In this document: positions 16,185 to 23,245 of the stretch, piece by piece
Position numbering within the stretch: position 1 is the stretch's first letter
How the letters are laid out: every line of letters starts with the position of its first letter
DNA from: Micrococcales bacterium
GTDB taxonomy: Bacteria > Actinomycetota > Actinomycetes > Actinomycetales > Cellulomonadaceae
DNA length: 33,202 nt
Direction of reading: 5' to 3'
Assembly (NCBI GenBank): GCA_014763765.1
Contig: JACXUT010000013.1
Location: forward strand, 1 to 33,202
The notes under the pieces: model-generated
Databases searched by the model: none
Seen by the model: the letters and a program-made list of their open reading frames with translations, nothing else
Told to the model about the DNA's origin: nothing
Translations under genes and position numbers: made by a program

Positions 16185-16257
16185 GCGCCTGTAGCTCAGT
16201 GGATAGAGCACCGCTCTCCTAAAGCGGGTGTCGGCAGTTCGAATCTGCCCAGGCGCA
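16185..16257 (+). tRNA. tRNA-Arg(CCU)
   Basis: The 73-nt sequence folds as a standard cloverleaf. The acceptor arm is GCGCCTG with CAGGCGC (16185-16191, 16250-16256), followed by discriminator A16257. The D arm contains GCTCAGTGGATAGAGC. The anticodon arm CCGCT/AGCGG encloses CTCCTAA with anticodon CCT at 16218-16220, and the T arm is GGCAG-TTCGAAT-CTGCC. CCA is not encoded. It should read the rare Arg codon AGG. Its 3' half is the apparent insertion site of the element to the right, which rebuilt the gene intact. Confidence 0.97.
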
Positions 16258-16378
16258 CAGAGTGTTGTTGCAGGTCAGGGCCAGTATGGGCGCCGGGGCC
16301 GCTATCGGGACTGTGTCCGATTTGCCGGGCATTGGTCAGCGTGTGGTCAGCGACTTGTCTCAGGACGTGGACGGCCTG
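16216..16378. other. Left attachment region (attL): tRNA 3' half plus putative integrase arm repeat
   Basis: The tRNA part 16216-16262 matches 27888-27934 at 36 of 47 positions without gaps. Downstream, 16331-16375 again resembles 28015-28059. Inside it, 16333-16352 is a tandem decamer (TGGTCAGCGT, then GTGGTCAGCG), and the same 20-mer recurs with one mismatch at 27786-27805. Tandem direct repeats at this distance from the core look like arm-type integrase sites. The stretch 16263-16441 holds no gene. Confidence 0.6.
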
Positions 16379-16441
16379 TCAAGAACGTGGACGGACGCCG
16401 GCGAACGCTGCATGGCAACAGCTGTTCGCTCCGACGAGTCG

Positions 16442-16822
16442 CTAGCGCGCCATCGCACGCGCGGCAAACCCCGCCCCGGCCGAGAGGGCGCCAAGCGCGA
16501 GGGCGACGACGAGCCACCACTCGCCTGCGCGAAACGGGTCGCCATCCAGGGCGACTGAGATGAGGCCTCCACCCGCTAGCCCGAAGATGGTGAGGCCCGC
16601 GTTGGTCGCCAGGTCGGCGAAGAGGGTTGACCTCTTCCCGAGTCGGAGGTGCCGGGCGGCGGTTTCGACGTGGCCCGCCGAGACGGTGTCTGCATCGGCC
16701 CGTGCCGCGACGCGCTCGGCCTCGGCGAAGAGAGCTTCCGCATCTGCCTGAAGGGTACGTTCGCCCGCAGCCGTAGCGCGGTCTGACCAGGCGAGCGCCT
16801 TCCGCTGCACCGCGTTCACCAT
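16442..16822 (-). CDS. Small membrane protein of unknown function (126 aa)
   Basis: A 126-aa protein. The N-terminal two thirds are amphipathic and helical (KALAWSDRATAAGERTLQAD, EALFAEAERVAARADAD). Two hydrophobic segments follow, at about 69-88 (LATNAGLTIFGLAGGGLISV) and 97-121 (WWLVVALALGALSAGAGFAA), with a short basic end (RAMAR). No family is recognised. Its ATG overlaps the stop of the upstream membrane protein gene (ATGGTGA), so the two are translationally coupled, and both probably sit in the membrane with cytoplasmic tails. It is the first gene of the element next to the tRNA. The frame stays open far upstream on this strand, but the overlap and the AAGG before the ATG favour this start. 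Confidence 0.65.
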   Translation of the reverse strand: MVNAVQRKALAWSDRATAAGERTLQADAEALFAEAERVAARADADTVSAGHVETAARHLRLGKRSTLFADLATNAGLTIFGLAGGGLISVALDGDPFRAGEWWLVVALALGALSAGAGFAARAMAR

Positions 16823-17202
16823 CCTTCGCGGCCCGGTGATTGTGGGCCGGCTTCGTGTGCCGAGAGCGTCGCTTGCCACACCCGGACGGCCATCCTGGAA
16901 GCTTCTGCGCGACGGCGTTCCCGTCGCCCTGCCGTCAAGCCCAGGCGCGCGAGTTGGCCCGCTACGGCAATGGCGGTGATGGTTACCAGGACTGTCGCGG
17001 CCGCAGTGAGCGAGTCCGCGCGGGACGCGCCGGGCGAAGCGGCTGGGAAGATGACGGCCAGGACGCCGGCCGCTGCGGACACGACGGCACCTATGACGCT
17101 GACCACAACCTCGCTCCGACGACGGCGCTCGATGTCCGCCCCCATGGCGTGAGCACGCAGCTCGGCCCGCGTGAGGCGCCCACGCGAGTCTTCCTGGTTC
17201 AT
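16816..17202 (-). CDS. Small membrane protein of unknown function (128 aa)
   Basis: A 128-aa protein. A charged N-terminus (MNQEDSRGRLTRAELRAHAM, then GADIERRRRSE) is followed by two transmembrane helices at about 32-54 (VVVSVIGAVVSAAAGVLAVI) and 63-87 (SLTAAATVLVTITAIAVAGQ), then a basic cytoplasmic tail with GRRERRRAEASRMAVRVWQA. The ATG at 17202 is favoured because TATCGT lies 6 nt upstream on the minus strand, a leaderless layout. Divergent from the DGQHR gene across 253 bp and overlapping the next membrane protein gene downstream. The function is not recognised. The pairing of two small two-helix proteins in a mobile element could suit a membrane effector or holin-like role, but that is speculation. 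Confidence 0.65.
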   Translation of the reverse strand: MNQEDSRGRLTRAELRAHAMGADIERRRRSEVVVSVIGAVVSAAAGVLAVIFPAASPGASRADSLTAAATVLVTITAIAVAGQLARLGLTAGRRERRRAEASRMAVRVWQATLSAHEAGPQSPGREGW

Positions 17203-17338
17203 GCGGCGACGATAGCGACCCGGACCCAGCGGTGGGCCGCTGACGCGATGGAGCTGAAGCCAGGTCGTGGCCGACCAGCTGACGCTGCCGCACGCCACCG
17301 CAGCAGTCAACCGCGGGAGACGAGCTTGCGCCCGCTAA

Positions 17339-17411
17339 AGATCTGATCAGCCAGATCTGGCTGCCAGATCTGGTTGACAGATCTCGTGGTTCAGATCTAT
17401 CGTCTTGATCA
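17339..17411 (+). promoter_or_regulatory. Periodic AGATCT palindrome array over the DGQHR gene promoter
   Basis: AGATCT occurs at 17339, 17353, 17366, 17379 and 17393, and TGATCA at 17406; the steps are 14, 13, 13, 14 and 13 bp. An extra TGATCA overlaps the first copy (17344-17349). Four of the five AGATCT copies are preceded by C. A promoter sits inside the array: TTGACA (17374-17379), 18 bp, TATCGT (17398-17403). Regularly spaced palindromes through a promoter suggest a cooperative operator, possibly bound by the encoded protein; an iteron role is the alternative. Confidence 0.8.
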
Positions 17412-17455
17412 GGCGGGGGCGCTGGGTCCCCAGGGATGACGGAGGTGCGGAAGAG

Positions 17456-18682
17456 ATGACCACGAGCAGCGAGACCCTCAAGCGGGTCACGACGAGTAAG
17501 GACCTTGTTCTGTCCGGGGCGCTCGCCGTTCAGCGCGGGGTGCCGATGATGCAGACGTTCGGGCGGGCCACCGAGGTCGTCGAGCGTTCCAAGGCGGACA
17601 CGTACGACCCCGTGCAGAAGACGGGGTACCAGAGGGACCGGCAGATGCCGCGCGTGCGGAAGGCGGCCGAGTATTACCGGAGCGGCGGGCGGATGCCGAA
17701 CCCTCTTCTCGTGAACCTGCGCGAGGCGGATCTGACCCGAATCGAGGTCAGGATCATCTCTGGCGACAAGGCCGCTTACGACGAGGCGGTCGAGAACGGC
17801 GGGGACTGGATCGGCGTCGCGGAGCTGGTCATTCCGCAGGGCGTCACCATCTGGGTGTTCGACGGTCAGCACCGCGAGGGGGCGGTCGAGGAGCTGCTGG
17901 ACGGTGGCGACTTCGGGGAGTTCCCCGTCCCCCTGTCCATCACCATCGGGCTGGACACGGCCGAGGAGATGAAGGAGTTCTACGAGGTCAACCAGAACGC
18001 GAAGGCCGTCAAGACGGACCTCGCCTGGGAGCTCCTGCGTCTCATGGCCGAGGAGGACCCGGAGCTCGCCGAGTTGCTCGAGATCAAGGGCCAGGACTGG
18101 AAGACCCGCGGTGCCGACGTCACCGACGAGCTCATTGACCTCGGTGGCGTGTGGGCGGAGAGCATCCAGTCCGCCAACGTCCGGAAGCTCCCGAGTGACC
18201 GGCTGACCTTGAACAAGGCGCAGTTCATCCGGTCGCTCCAGCCGGTCCTGGCCATGCCGGCGCTCTCGAAGGCACCCGCGAAGGACATCGCCAGGATCCT
18301 CCACGCCTACTGGAACGGCATCGCTCGTGTGATGCCTGAGCCCTTCGACCCCGCCAACGACCCGAAGAAGTGGGTGATCCAGAAGGGGCCGGGCGCCATC
18401 GCGTTTCACCGCGTCCTTCCTCAGATCATCGAGGTCCTCCGCGCGAAGGGCCTGCGGCTCGCTGATCCGGAGGCCTACGCCGACGTGCTGAAGGAGCTGC
18501 CCACTCTTTCGGGTGAGATCGTCTACGAGGACGGTTCGGCGGCGATGGTCTCCGGCGCCGACTTCTGGCGCGCCGGTCCGGAGGGCGTGGCGTCCCAGTG
18601 GACGGGCGACGCCGGCCGGAAGCGGCTCGCCGTGCGGATCCAGGCGCTGCTGCCGAGGCCGTCCGAGGCCCTGGCCCTCTAG
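17456..18682 (+). CDS. DGQHR-domain (DndB-like / ParB-related) protein
   Basis: A 408-aa protein with the diagnostic DGQHR motif at 136-140 (TIWVFDGQHREGAVEEL), preceded by LVIPQGV and followed by IGLDTAEEMKEFYEVNQNAK, the second conserved block of DndB-like proteins. DndB family members are linked to phosphorothioate DNA modification and can regulate transcription; related DGQHR proteins occur alone in many mobile elements with no known job. No dndA, dndC, dndD or dndE is visible here, so this copy is an orphan. The ATG at 17456 is used (GGAGG 10 nt upstream, GAAGAG nearer); a TTG at 17405 is possible but lies inside the operator array. The gene ends at a strong palindromic terminator and is convergent with the integrase. 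Confidence 0.85.
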   Translation: MTTSSETLKRVTTSKDLVLSGALAVQRGVPMMQTFGRATEVVERSKADTYDPVQKTGYQRDRQMPRVRKAAEYYRSGGRMPNPLLVNLREADLTRIEVRIISGDKAAYDEAVENGGDWIGVAELVIPQGVTIWVFDGQHREGAVEELLDGGDFGEFPVPLSITIGLDTAEEMKEFYEVNQNAKAVKTDLAWELLRLMAEEDPELAELLEIKGQDWKTRGADVTDELIDLGGVWAESIQSANVRKLPSDRLTLNKAQFIRSLQPVLAMPALSKAPAKDIARILHAYWNGIARVMPEPFDPANDPKKWVIQKGPGAIAFHRVLPQIIEVLRAKGLRLADPEAYADVLKELPTLSGEIVYEDGSAAMVSGADFWRAGPEGVASQWTGDAGRKRLAVRIQALLPRPSEALAL

Positions 18683-18685
18683 CCC

Positions 18686-18717
18686 ACGGGGCCCCGCCGA
18701 CGTCGGCGGGGCCCCGT
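18686..18717. terminator. Bidirectional terminator, 32-bp perfect palindrome
   Basis: Positions 18686-18701 are the exact reverse complement of 18702-18717. It begins 3 nt after the DGQHR gene stop and lies 18 bp before the convergent integrase stop. The stem is very GC-rich and has no T-tract, as often seen in high-GC Actinobacteria. Confidence 0.8.
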
Positions 18718-18735
18718 CGCATCAGCGTGGCCTCC

Positions 18736-19917
18736 TCAACGCCCCGAGGGGCCCCGGGGCGTTGGGGAGGGTCGGCCCAGCCGAAGACCGCGGGTATCGA
18801 CCCACGGTGCCTCGATCGCCCGCGGCGCCTGCATCAGCGGTATCACCGGCAGCCGTTCCATCGCCTGCCACGTGGCCTCGCTGAACAGGTGCCCGTATAG
18901 GTCCATCGTCATCGTCGCGGTGGAGTGCCCGAGGATCACCTGCACCGCCTTCACGTCCGCACCGGCCGCGATCAGCAGCGACGCCGCGGTGTGCCGCAGG
19001 TCGTGGATCGTCGTCCCCACCACACCCGCCCGCCGGGTCGCCTCCATCCACCCCGACCGCGCCCGGAAGTTGGTGTTCGTCCACACACCCCCAGTCGGGC
19101 TCGGGAACAGGTACCCACCCGGCGCGGTGAAGGCGACCCGCGTCCGCACGTACTCGTCCAGCGCCGCCGGCACCGGCACGGTCCGCGTCTGGTGCGTCTT
19201 CGTCGGCCCGAACACCGCCCCGCTGGTCCGCTTGGACTGGGTAGCGGCCCGGTGCACGCGCACGCCGAGCCCGTGCGGGGTCTGGACGACGTCGTCGACC
19301 CGCAGCGCGGCCATCTCGGAGAACCGGCACCCCGTGGTCCCGAGGAACAGCACGACCGGCTGGCATAGCGGCGGCACCGCCATGACCAGCCGGCCGAGCT
19401 GCTCGGGCCGCAGCCAGTGCGGCTCGCGCTTGGTCCCCCCGCGCGGCAGCGCGACCATCCGCGCGACGTTCACGCTCAGCCGCCGGTCGCGGATCGCGTA
19501 GTCGAACACCAGCCGCATCATCGACAGCGCCCGGCGTCGCGTCGCCGTCGCGAGGCCGCGCGCCGTCAGCGCGGACATCACCCGTTCGACGTCGGCCGCC
19601 GAGATCCCGGAGATCGGGTACGCGCCGATCTCCGGGATCACGTACTTGTCGAGCAGGAACCGCGTGGTCTCCTGGCTGCGCACCGCCAGGTGACCACGCG
19701 AGGCCTGCCACTCCTCGGCCAGCGCCGCGAACGTCATCCGCCCGCGCGCCGGGTCGATCCACGATCCGGCGTCCAGCTTGGCGAGCTGGTCGGCCTCCCA
19801 GCGCTTGGCGTCGACCCGGCGCCCGAACGACCGCTGCGTGATGACCCGGCCCTCGAAGAACACCTTCGCGCGCCAGGTCACCTTCCCCGTCGGGTGCGCC
19901 CGCCTGGTGACGGACAT
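18736..19917 (-). CDS. Tyrosine site-specific recombinase (integrase)
   Basis: A 393-aa phage-type integrase. An N-terminal arm-binding/AP2-like domain (about 1-60; VTWRAKVFFEGRVITQRSF) and a SAM-like core-binding domain (about 62-145) precede the catalytic domain (about 165-355). All catalytic residues are visible: R198 in TTGCRFSE, K240 in GPTKTHQTR, H305 and R308 in HDLRHTAASL, H331 in GHSTATM, and the nucleophile Y341 in MDLYGHL. It should integrate the element at tRNA-Arg and, with the excisionase, excise it. The tail after about 355 is Pro/Arg-rich and not conserved. The ATG overlaps the excisionase stop by 1 nt (TGATG). The gene is central in the element rather than beside the attachment site. 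Confidence 0.95.
   Translation of the reverse strand: MSVTRRAHPTGKVTWRAKVFFEGRVITQRSFGRRVDAKRWEADQLAKLDAGSWIDPARGRMTFAALAEEWQASRGHLAVRSQETTRFLLDKYVIPEIGAYPISGISAADVERVMSALTARGLATATRRRALSMMRLVFDYAIRDRRLSVNVARMVALPRGGTKREPHWLRPEQLGRLVMAVPPLCQPVVLFLGTTGCRFSEMAALRVDDVVQTPHGLGVRVHRAATQSKRTSGAVFGPTKTHQTRTVPVPAALDEYVRTRVAFTAPGGYLFPSPTGGVWTNTNFRARSGWMEATRRAGVVGTTIHDLRHTAASLLIAAGADVKAVQVILGHSTATMTMDLYGHLFSEATWQAMERLPVIPLMQAPRAIEAPWVDTRGLRLGRPSPTPRGPSGR
18737..18764 (-). terminator. Hairpin at the 3' end of the integrase gene
   Basis: CAACGCCCC (18737-18745) pairs perfectly with GGGGCGTTG (18756-18764) around a 10-nt loop. It overlaps the stop codon of the integrase gene and probably ends the relaxase-to-integrase transcript. 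Confidence 0.55.
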
Positions 19918-20129
19918 CAGCGCCGCTTGACCGGCATCGTCGGCTCACGCTCGACCCACGCGGCCGGGAGGAGGATCACCGTGCTGAGCCGCCGGTACGG
20001 GATCTGCTCGTGCTCGACCAGGTGGTACAGCGTCCGGGGCAGCACCCCGAGCACCCGCGCCGCGTCCTTCACGCGGTAGTACTGCCGGGCCGGGGTGGCG
20101 GGGACAGTGTGCTGTGCGGTGGTGGTCAT
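19917..20129 (-). CDS. Excisionase-like helix-turn-helix protein
   Basis: A 70-aa protein with a MerR-like winged HTH: YYRVKDAARVLGVLPRTLYH (17-36), followed by LVEHEQIPYRRL and the hydrophobic wing STVILLPAAWVERE. This is the standard pattern of small DNA-binding excisionases encoded beside tyrosine integrases in actinobacterial mobile elements. It likely bends DNA at the attachment sites and biases recombination toward excision. A good ribosome site (AAGGAGAAGG) precedes the ATG. The stop overlaps the integrase ATG, so the two are made together. It lies 36 bp downstream of the relaxase stop, probably in one operon. Confidence 0.85.
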   Translation of the reverse strand: MTTTAQHTVPATPARQYYRVKDAARVLGVLPRTLYHLVEHEQIPYRRLSTVILLPAAWVEREPTMPVKRR

Positions 20130-20165
20130 GACCTTCTCCTTCTGTTGGGTTGGGTGTGGCGGTGG

Positions 20166-23057
20166 TCAGCGACCGAGCACCGGTCCATCGGCGGACGACG
20201 ACGGCGGCGCGGTCAACGGGTGCAGTGCAGGCTGTGGAGGCCAGGCGTTCCACGGCTGCTGTGGATGCACGGGCGGCACGAGGGGCGCGGCCCGGCCGGG
20301 GTGGTAGGTGTCCCAGGTCTCGGTGGCGATGGGCTCGGCGTGGCTGGTCGCGAGGATCTGCTCGAGCACCTCTCGGCCCGACGACGGCGCCTGGCCCGGC
20401 AGGCACTCCGGGTCGCCCTGGTCGACGACGACGTAGGTCCGGTTGGTGTGGCGGCCGCGGCTCATCGCGACGTACAGGTCCTCGCGGCCCATGCCGGGGG
20501 TGGCGATGGTGTGGGTCTCGTCGACGGTCATGCCCTGGGTACGGGCGATGGTCGTGGCGTAGCCGAGCTCGACGTGCTCGGCGACGTAGTCGGCGGGCAG
20601 CCGGACGGTGGCCGCGTCGGCGCCGCTGGCAGGCTGGACGCGGAGGGACCCGTCGGGCAGGACGGCGGTGACGTTCCACAGGGCGCCGTTGCGGACGAAC
20701 CCGTCGGCGGTGGTCAGGCGGCGGTGGTTGCGCCGAGTGACGATCCGGTCGCCGACGCCGGCCGTCAGCCCGTCGTGCAGGCTCACGCCGGTGGGGCCGA
20801 CGTCGCCGGTGGTGATGCGGTCTGTGCGGATGCGGGCGTTGAGCTCGCGGACGGTCCGGTTGTCGACGGCCTGCAGCACCGCGACCCGGCCCTCGCTGCT
20901 CGCGTTGGTGACGGAGTCGATGGCGGCGTCGAGCATCGCGTCGTGCCCGCCGGAGGCGATCGCGCCGTGCGCCTCGTAGGCGTCGAGCGCCGACGGATGA
21001 CCGCGGCGCAGCTCGAGGCTCGCCCGAGCCTCCCAGGGGTAGGCGAACCGCCAGAGGCTGGTCAGCTCGGCGGTGGGCCCACGGCGGGCGAGCATGCCGA
21101 ACGCCCCGCCGGCGTCGACCGACCCACGCTGCAGGTGGTCCCCGACCAACAGGACCTTCGCCGTCGCTGCCCGAGCCTGCTCGACGATCGCAGCCAGGGT
21201 CCGGGTGTCGGCGAGGGAGGCCTCGTCGACGATGACCAGCTGGCCAGGGGAGAACCGCCACTGGTCCTGCTGGGCGCGGAGCCGCCAGTGCTCCTCGTTG
21301 GCTGCACGCATCTCGCGGTAGTCCCCGGGCGCCATGCGGGCGAGGGCGTCGGCGTAGCGCAGGGCGCGGGTGGCGGCGCCGTCGCCGGTGGACTCGTGCA
21401 GCCACTTCGCGGTCGTCTCGCACGGCACGCCGAGCGACCCCGCCAGCGCCCGGGCCGCGGTGGCCGACGGCGCCAGCCCGACCACGGACCCGATGCCGTG
21501 CCCCCAGAACGAGGTCAATGCGGCAAGGGTGGTGGTCTTGCCCGACCCGGCCGGCCCGACGAGCACGTCGAGGAGCCGGCCGGAGGTGATGACGGCCTCC
21601 GCGGCCGCGCGCTGGTCGGGGGCGAGGGCGCCGAGGTGTTGCTCGGTGCGCAGCGGGATGGCGCCGAGCATCTCCGCCGGCCTGTGCGGTGCGCCAGCGG
21701 TCTCGGCGGCGTCGATGAGCGCCTTCTCCGCGCCGAGCAGCTCGGTCGAGGTGAACAGCGACTCCCCGACACGGCGCGTCATCGGGTCGCGGTTGTCGTC
21801 CAGGTGCACGCACGCCGCGGCGGCGTCAGTGGTGACCTCGTTGAGCAGCGTCCGCCGCTCCACGGCGGAGGCCATCCGTAGCAGCTTCGAGGCGCGGACG
21901 GCAGCGGCGCCGAGGTTCCACGTCGTCCACACCGACCGCCGCGTCGAGACGTCATCGAGCACCTGGGCGACCATCGCCGCGCGCACCTCCGGGCCGACGT
22001 CGTGCGCGTGCAACGCCCGCCCGTAGGCGCCGGCCAGCGCGCGCGCCGCAAGGTCGTGCGGCTCGAGCCCGGTGAGCGCGCGGGCGCGGTTCGCCCAGTC
22101 GGCCAACACATCCGCGAGCGGCCGCACCGTCTTCGGCGGCCGCGTCGCCCGCGTCAGGTGCTGCCGTGCCCGGGTCGTCTCCACTCGGGTCGGCGCCCGG
22201 CCATGGGTGGCCTCGAACTCGGCGAGCCACTCCTGCTCGGCGCAGTGGATCGCCTCCGCGCGCGTCGAGAAGTGCGCGAGCAGGTCCTCGCCGATGCGGT
22301 CGACCTCGAACGCCGGGTTCCGGCGCGGGCCGCGGTCGCGCATCGACCACTCCACGGGCAGCCGCCGCGCCAGCTCGTCCGCGAGCAGCGCGTCATACAG
22401 CTCGGACACGGTGACGACCGCGGCATGCACCGTCCGCCCGTCCAGGCTGCGCCACGCGCCGTCGGGCCCCTGAACCTTGTTCGCGATGACCACGTGGGTG
22501 TGCAGGTTCGGGTCCCCGGCCCGGGTGTCCCAGTGGTCGAACGCCGCGGCGACCATCCCGCGGGTGCGGACCTGATGACGGCCCCCGTCGCCAATGCGCG
22601 TGCGGATGACGCGCTGCTCGACGAACTCCAGCGATGACGCCAACGCCGCCCGGTGCGCGTCATAGACGATCACGCGCGTCGCGTCATCGGCCAGCGCCCA
22701 CAAGACGGAGACGGACTTCGGCGCGGTGAACGTCAGGTCGTAGCCCACGACGGCGTGACGCTTTCCGTCATCGAAGCGGCTATAGGGCCGGCCGAGCGCG
22801 TCATCGGTGAGCGGGTCTGCGCCGTCGCGGAACACGGCCGTCATCGCCGCCTCGGTGACGACATCGCCAGCCCGGAGCCGCCGCCTCATGTCACCGAGGC
22901 CGGCAAGGCCTTCGCCGTACCAGCGGCCGGCCGGGTTGCCGGTCTGCTCGTAGTAGGCGGTCAGTGACGCACCCTGCTCGAGACCGGCGTCGCCCGCGGC
23001 GACGTGCCGGGTCAGGTAGGCGTACCCGTCCCCAGCCGTCAGCTTGTGCATCGACAT
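20166..23057 (-). CDS. MobF-family relaxase with RecD-like helicase domain (TraA-like)
   Basis: A 963-aa conjugative relaxase-helicase. The N-terminal TrwC-type relaxase domain (about 1-300) starts MSMHKLTAGDGYAYLTRHVA, with Y14 as a candidate nicking tyrosine. It shows YDLTFTAPKSVSVLWAL and the three-His metal motif HWDTRAGDPNLHTH. The C-terminal superfamily 1 helicase has Walker A GPAGSGKTTT, Walker B LVIVDEAS, VLLVGDHLQ and the late motif YVAMSRGRHTNRTYV. It would nick at oriT and unwind the transferred strand. ATG 23057 is chosen (GGGAGGTGG upstream; the protein begins directly with the relaxase motif). It is shorter than many MobF proteins, and the C-terminus is a Pro-rich tail. No secretion channel genes accompany it. 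Confidence 0.93.
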   Translation of the reverse strand: MSMHKLTAGDGYAYLTRHVAAGDAGLEQGASLTAYYEQTGNPAGRWYGEGLAGLGDMRRRLRAGDVVTEAAMTAVFRDGADPLTDDALGRPYSRFDDGKRHAVVGYDLTFTAPKSVSVLWALADDATRVIVYDAHRAALASSLEFVEQRVIRTRIGDGGRHQVRTRGMVAAAFDHWDTRAGDPNLHTHVVIANKVQGPDGAWRSLDGRTVHAAVVTVSELYDALLADELARRLPVEWSMRDRGPRRNPAFEVDRIGEDLLAHFSTRAEAIHCAEQEWLAEFEATHGRAPTRVETTRARQHLTRATRPPKTVRPLADVLADWANRARALTGLEPHDLAARALAGAYGRALHAHDVGPEVRAAMVAQVLDDVSTRRSVWTTWNLGAAAVRASKLLRMASAVERRTLLNEVTTDAAAACVHLDDNRDPMTRRVGESLFTSTELLGAEKALIDAAETAGAPHRPAEMLGAIPLRTEQHLGALAPDQRAAAEAVITSGRLLDVLVGPAGSGKTTTLAALTSFWGHGIGSVVGLAPSATAARALAGSLGVPCETTAKWLHESTGDGAATRALRYADALARMAPGDYREMRAANEEHWRLRAQQDQWRFSPGQLVIVDEASLADTRTLAAIVEQARAATAKVLLVGDHLQRGSVDAGGAFGMLARRGPTAELTSLWRFAYPWEARASLELRRGHPSALDAYEAHGAIASGGHDAMLDAAIDSVTNASSEGRVAVLQAVDNRTVRELNARIRTDRITTGDVGPTGVSLHDGLTAGVGDRIVTRRNHRRLTTADGFVRNGALWNVTAVLPDGSLRVQPASGADAATVRLPADYVAEHVELGYATTIARTQGMTVDETHTIATPGMGREDLYVAMSRGRHTNRTYVVVDQGDPECLPGQAPSSGREVLEQILATSHAEPIATETWDTYHPGRAAPLVPPVHPQQPWNAWPPQPALHPLTAPPSSSADGPVLGR

Positions 23058-23090
23058 CACGGGCTCCACCTCCCTCGCGACCCCGTCGCT

Positions 23091-23132
23091 ACCTGCAGGT
23101 GTGCGGCAGCGGGGGAGAAGATGCGCACCTGC
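23091..23132. other. Candidate oriT inverted repeat upstream of the relaxase
   Basis: Positions 23095-23104 and 23123-23132 are 10-bp inverted arms with one mismatch (GCAGGTGTGC versus GCGCACCTGC) around 18 nt, and ACCTGCAGGT at 23091-23100 is itself palindromic. Related AGGT/ACCT motifs continue to about 23185. MobF systems commonly carry oriT next to the relaxase gene. The nick site cannot be read. Confidence 0.35.
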
Positions 23133-23245
23133 CGCCGCAACGGCGTTCAGGTAGAGGTGTGCCAGCCGACCTACCAACGTGAGGTACCGCTCTGCGCCGC
23201 CGGCGCGTGGCCACCTCGAGACGGGGGATGCGGCACGATCGGCTC

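Noticed and set aside
20162-20172. Single GTGGTCAGCG decamer after the excisionase gene as another integrase arm site
   Set aside because: It is a single copy, not in tandem, and overlaps the relaxase stop codon; chance is a sufficient explanation.
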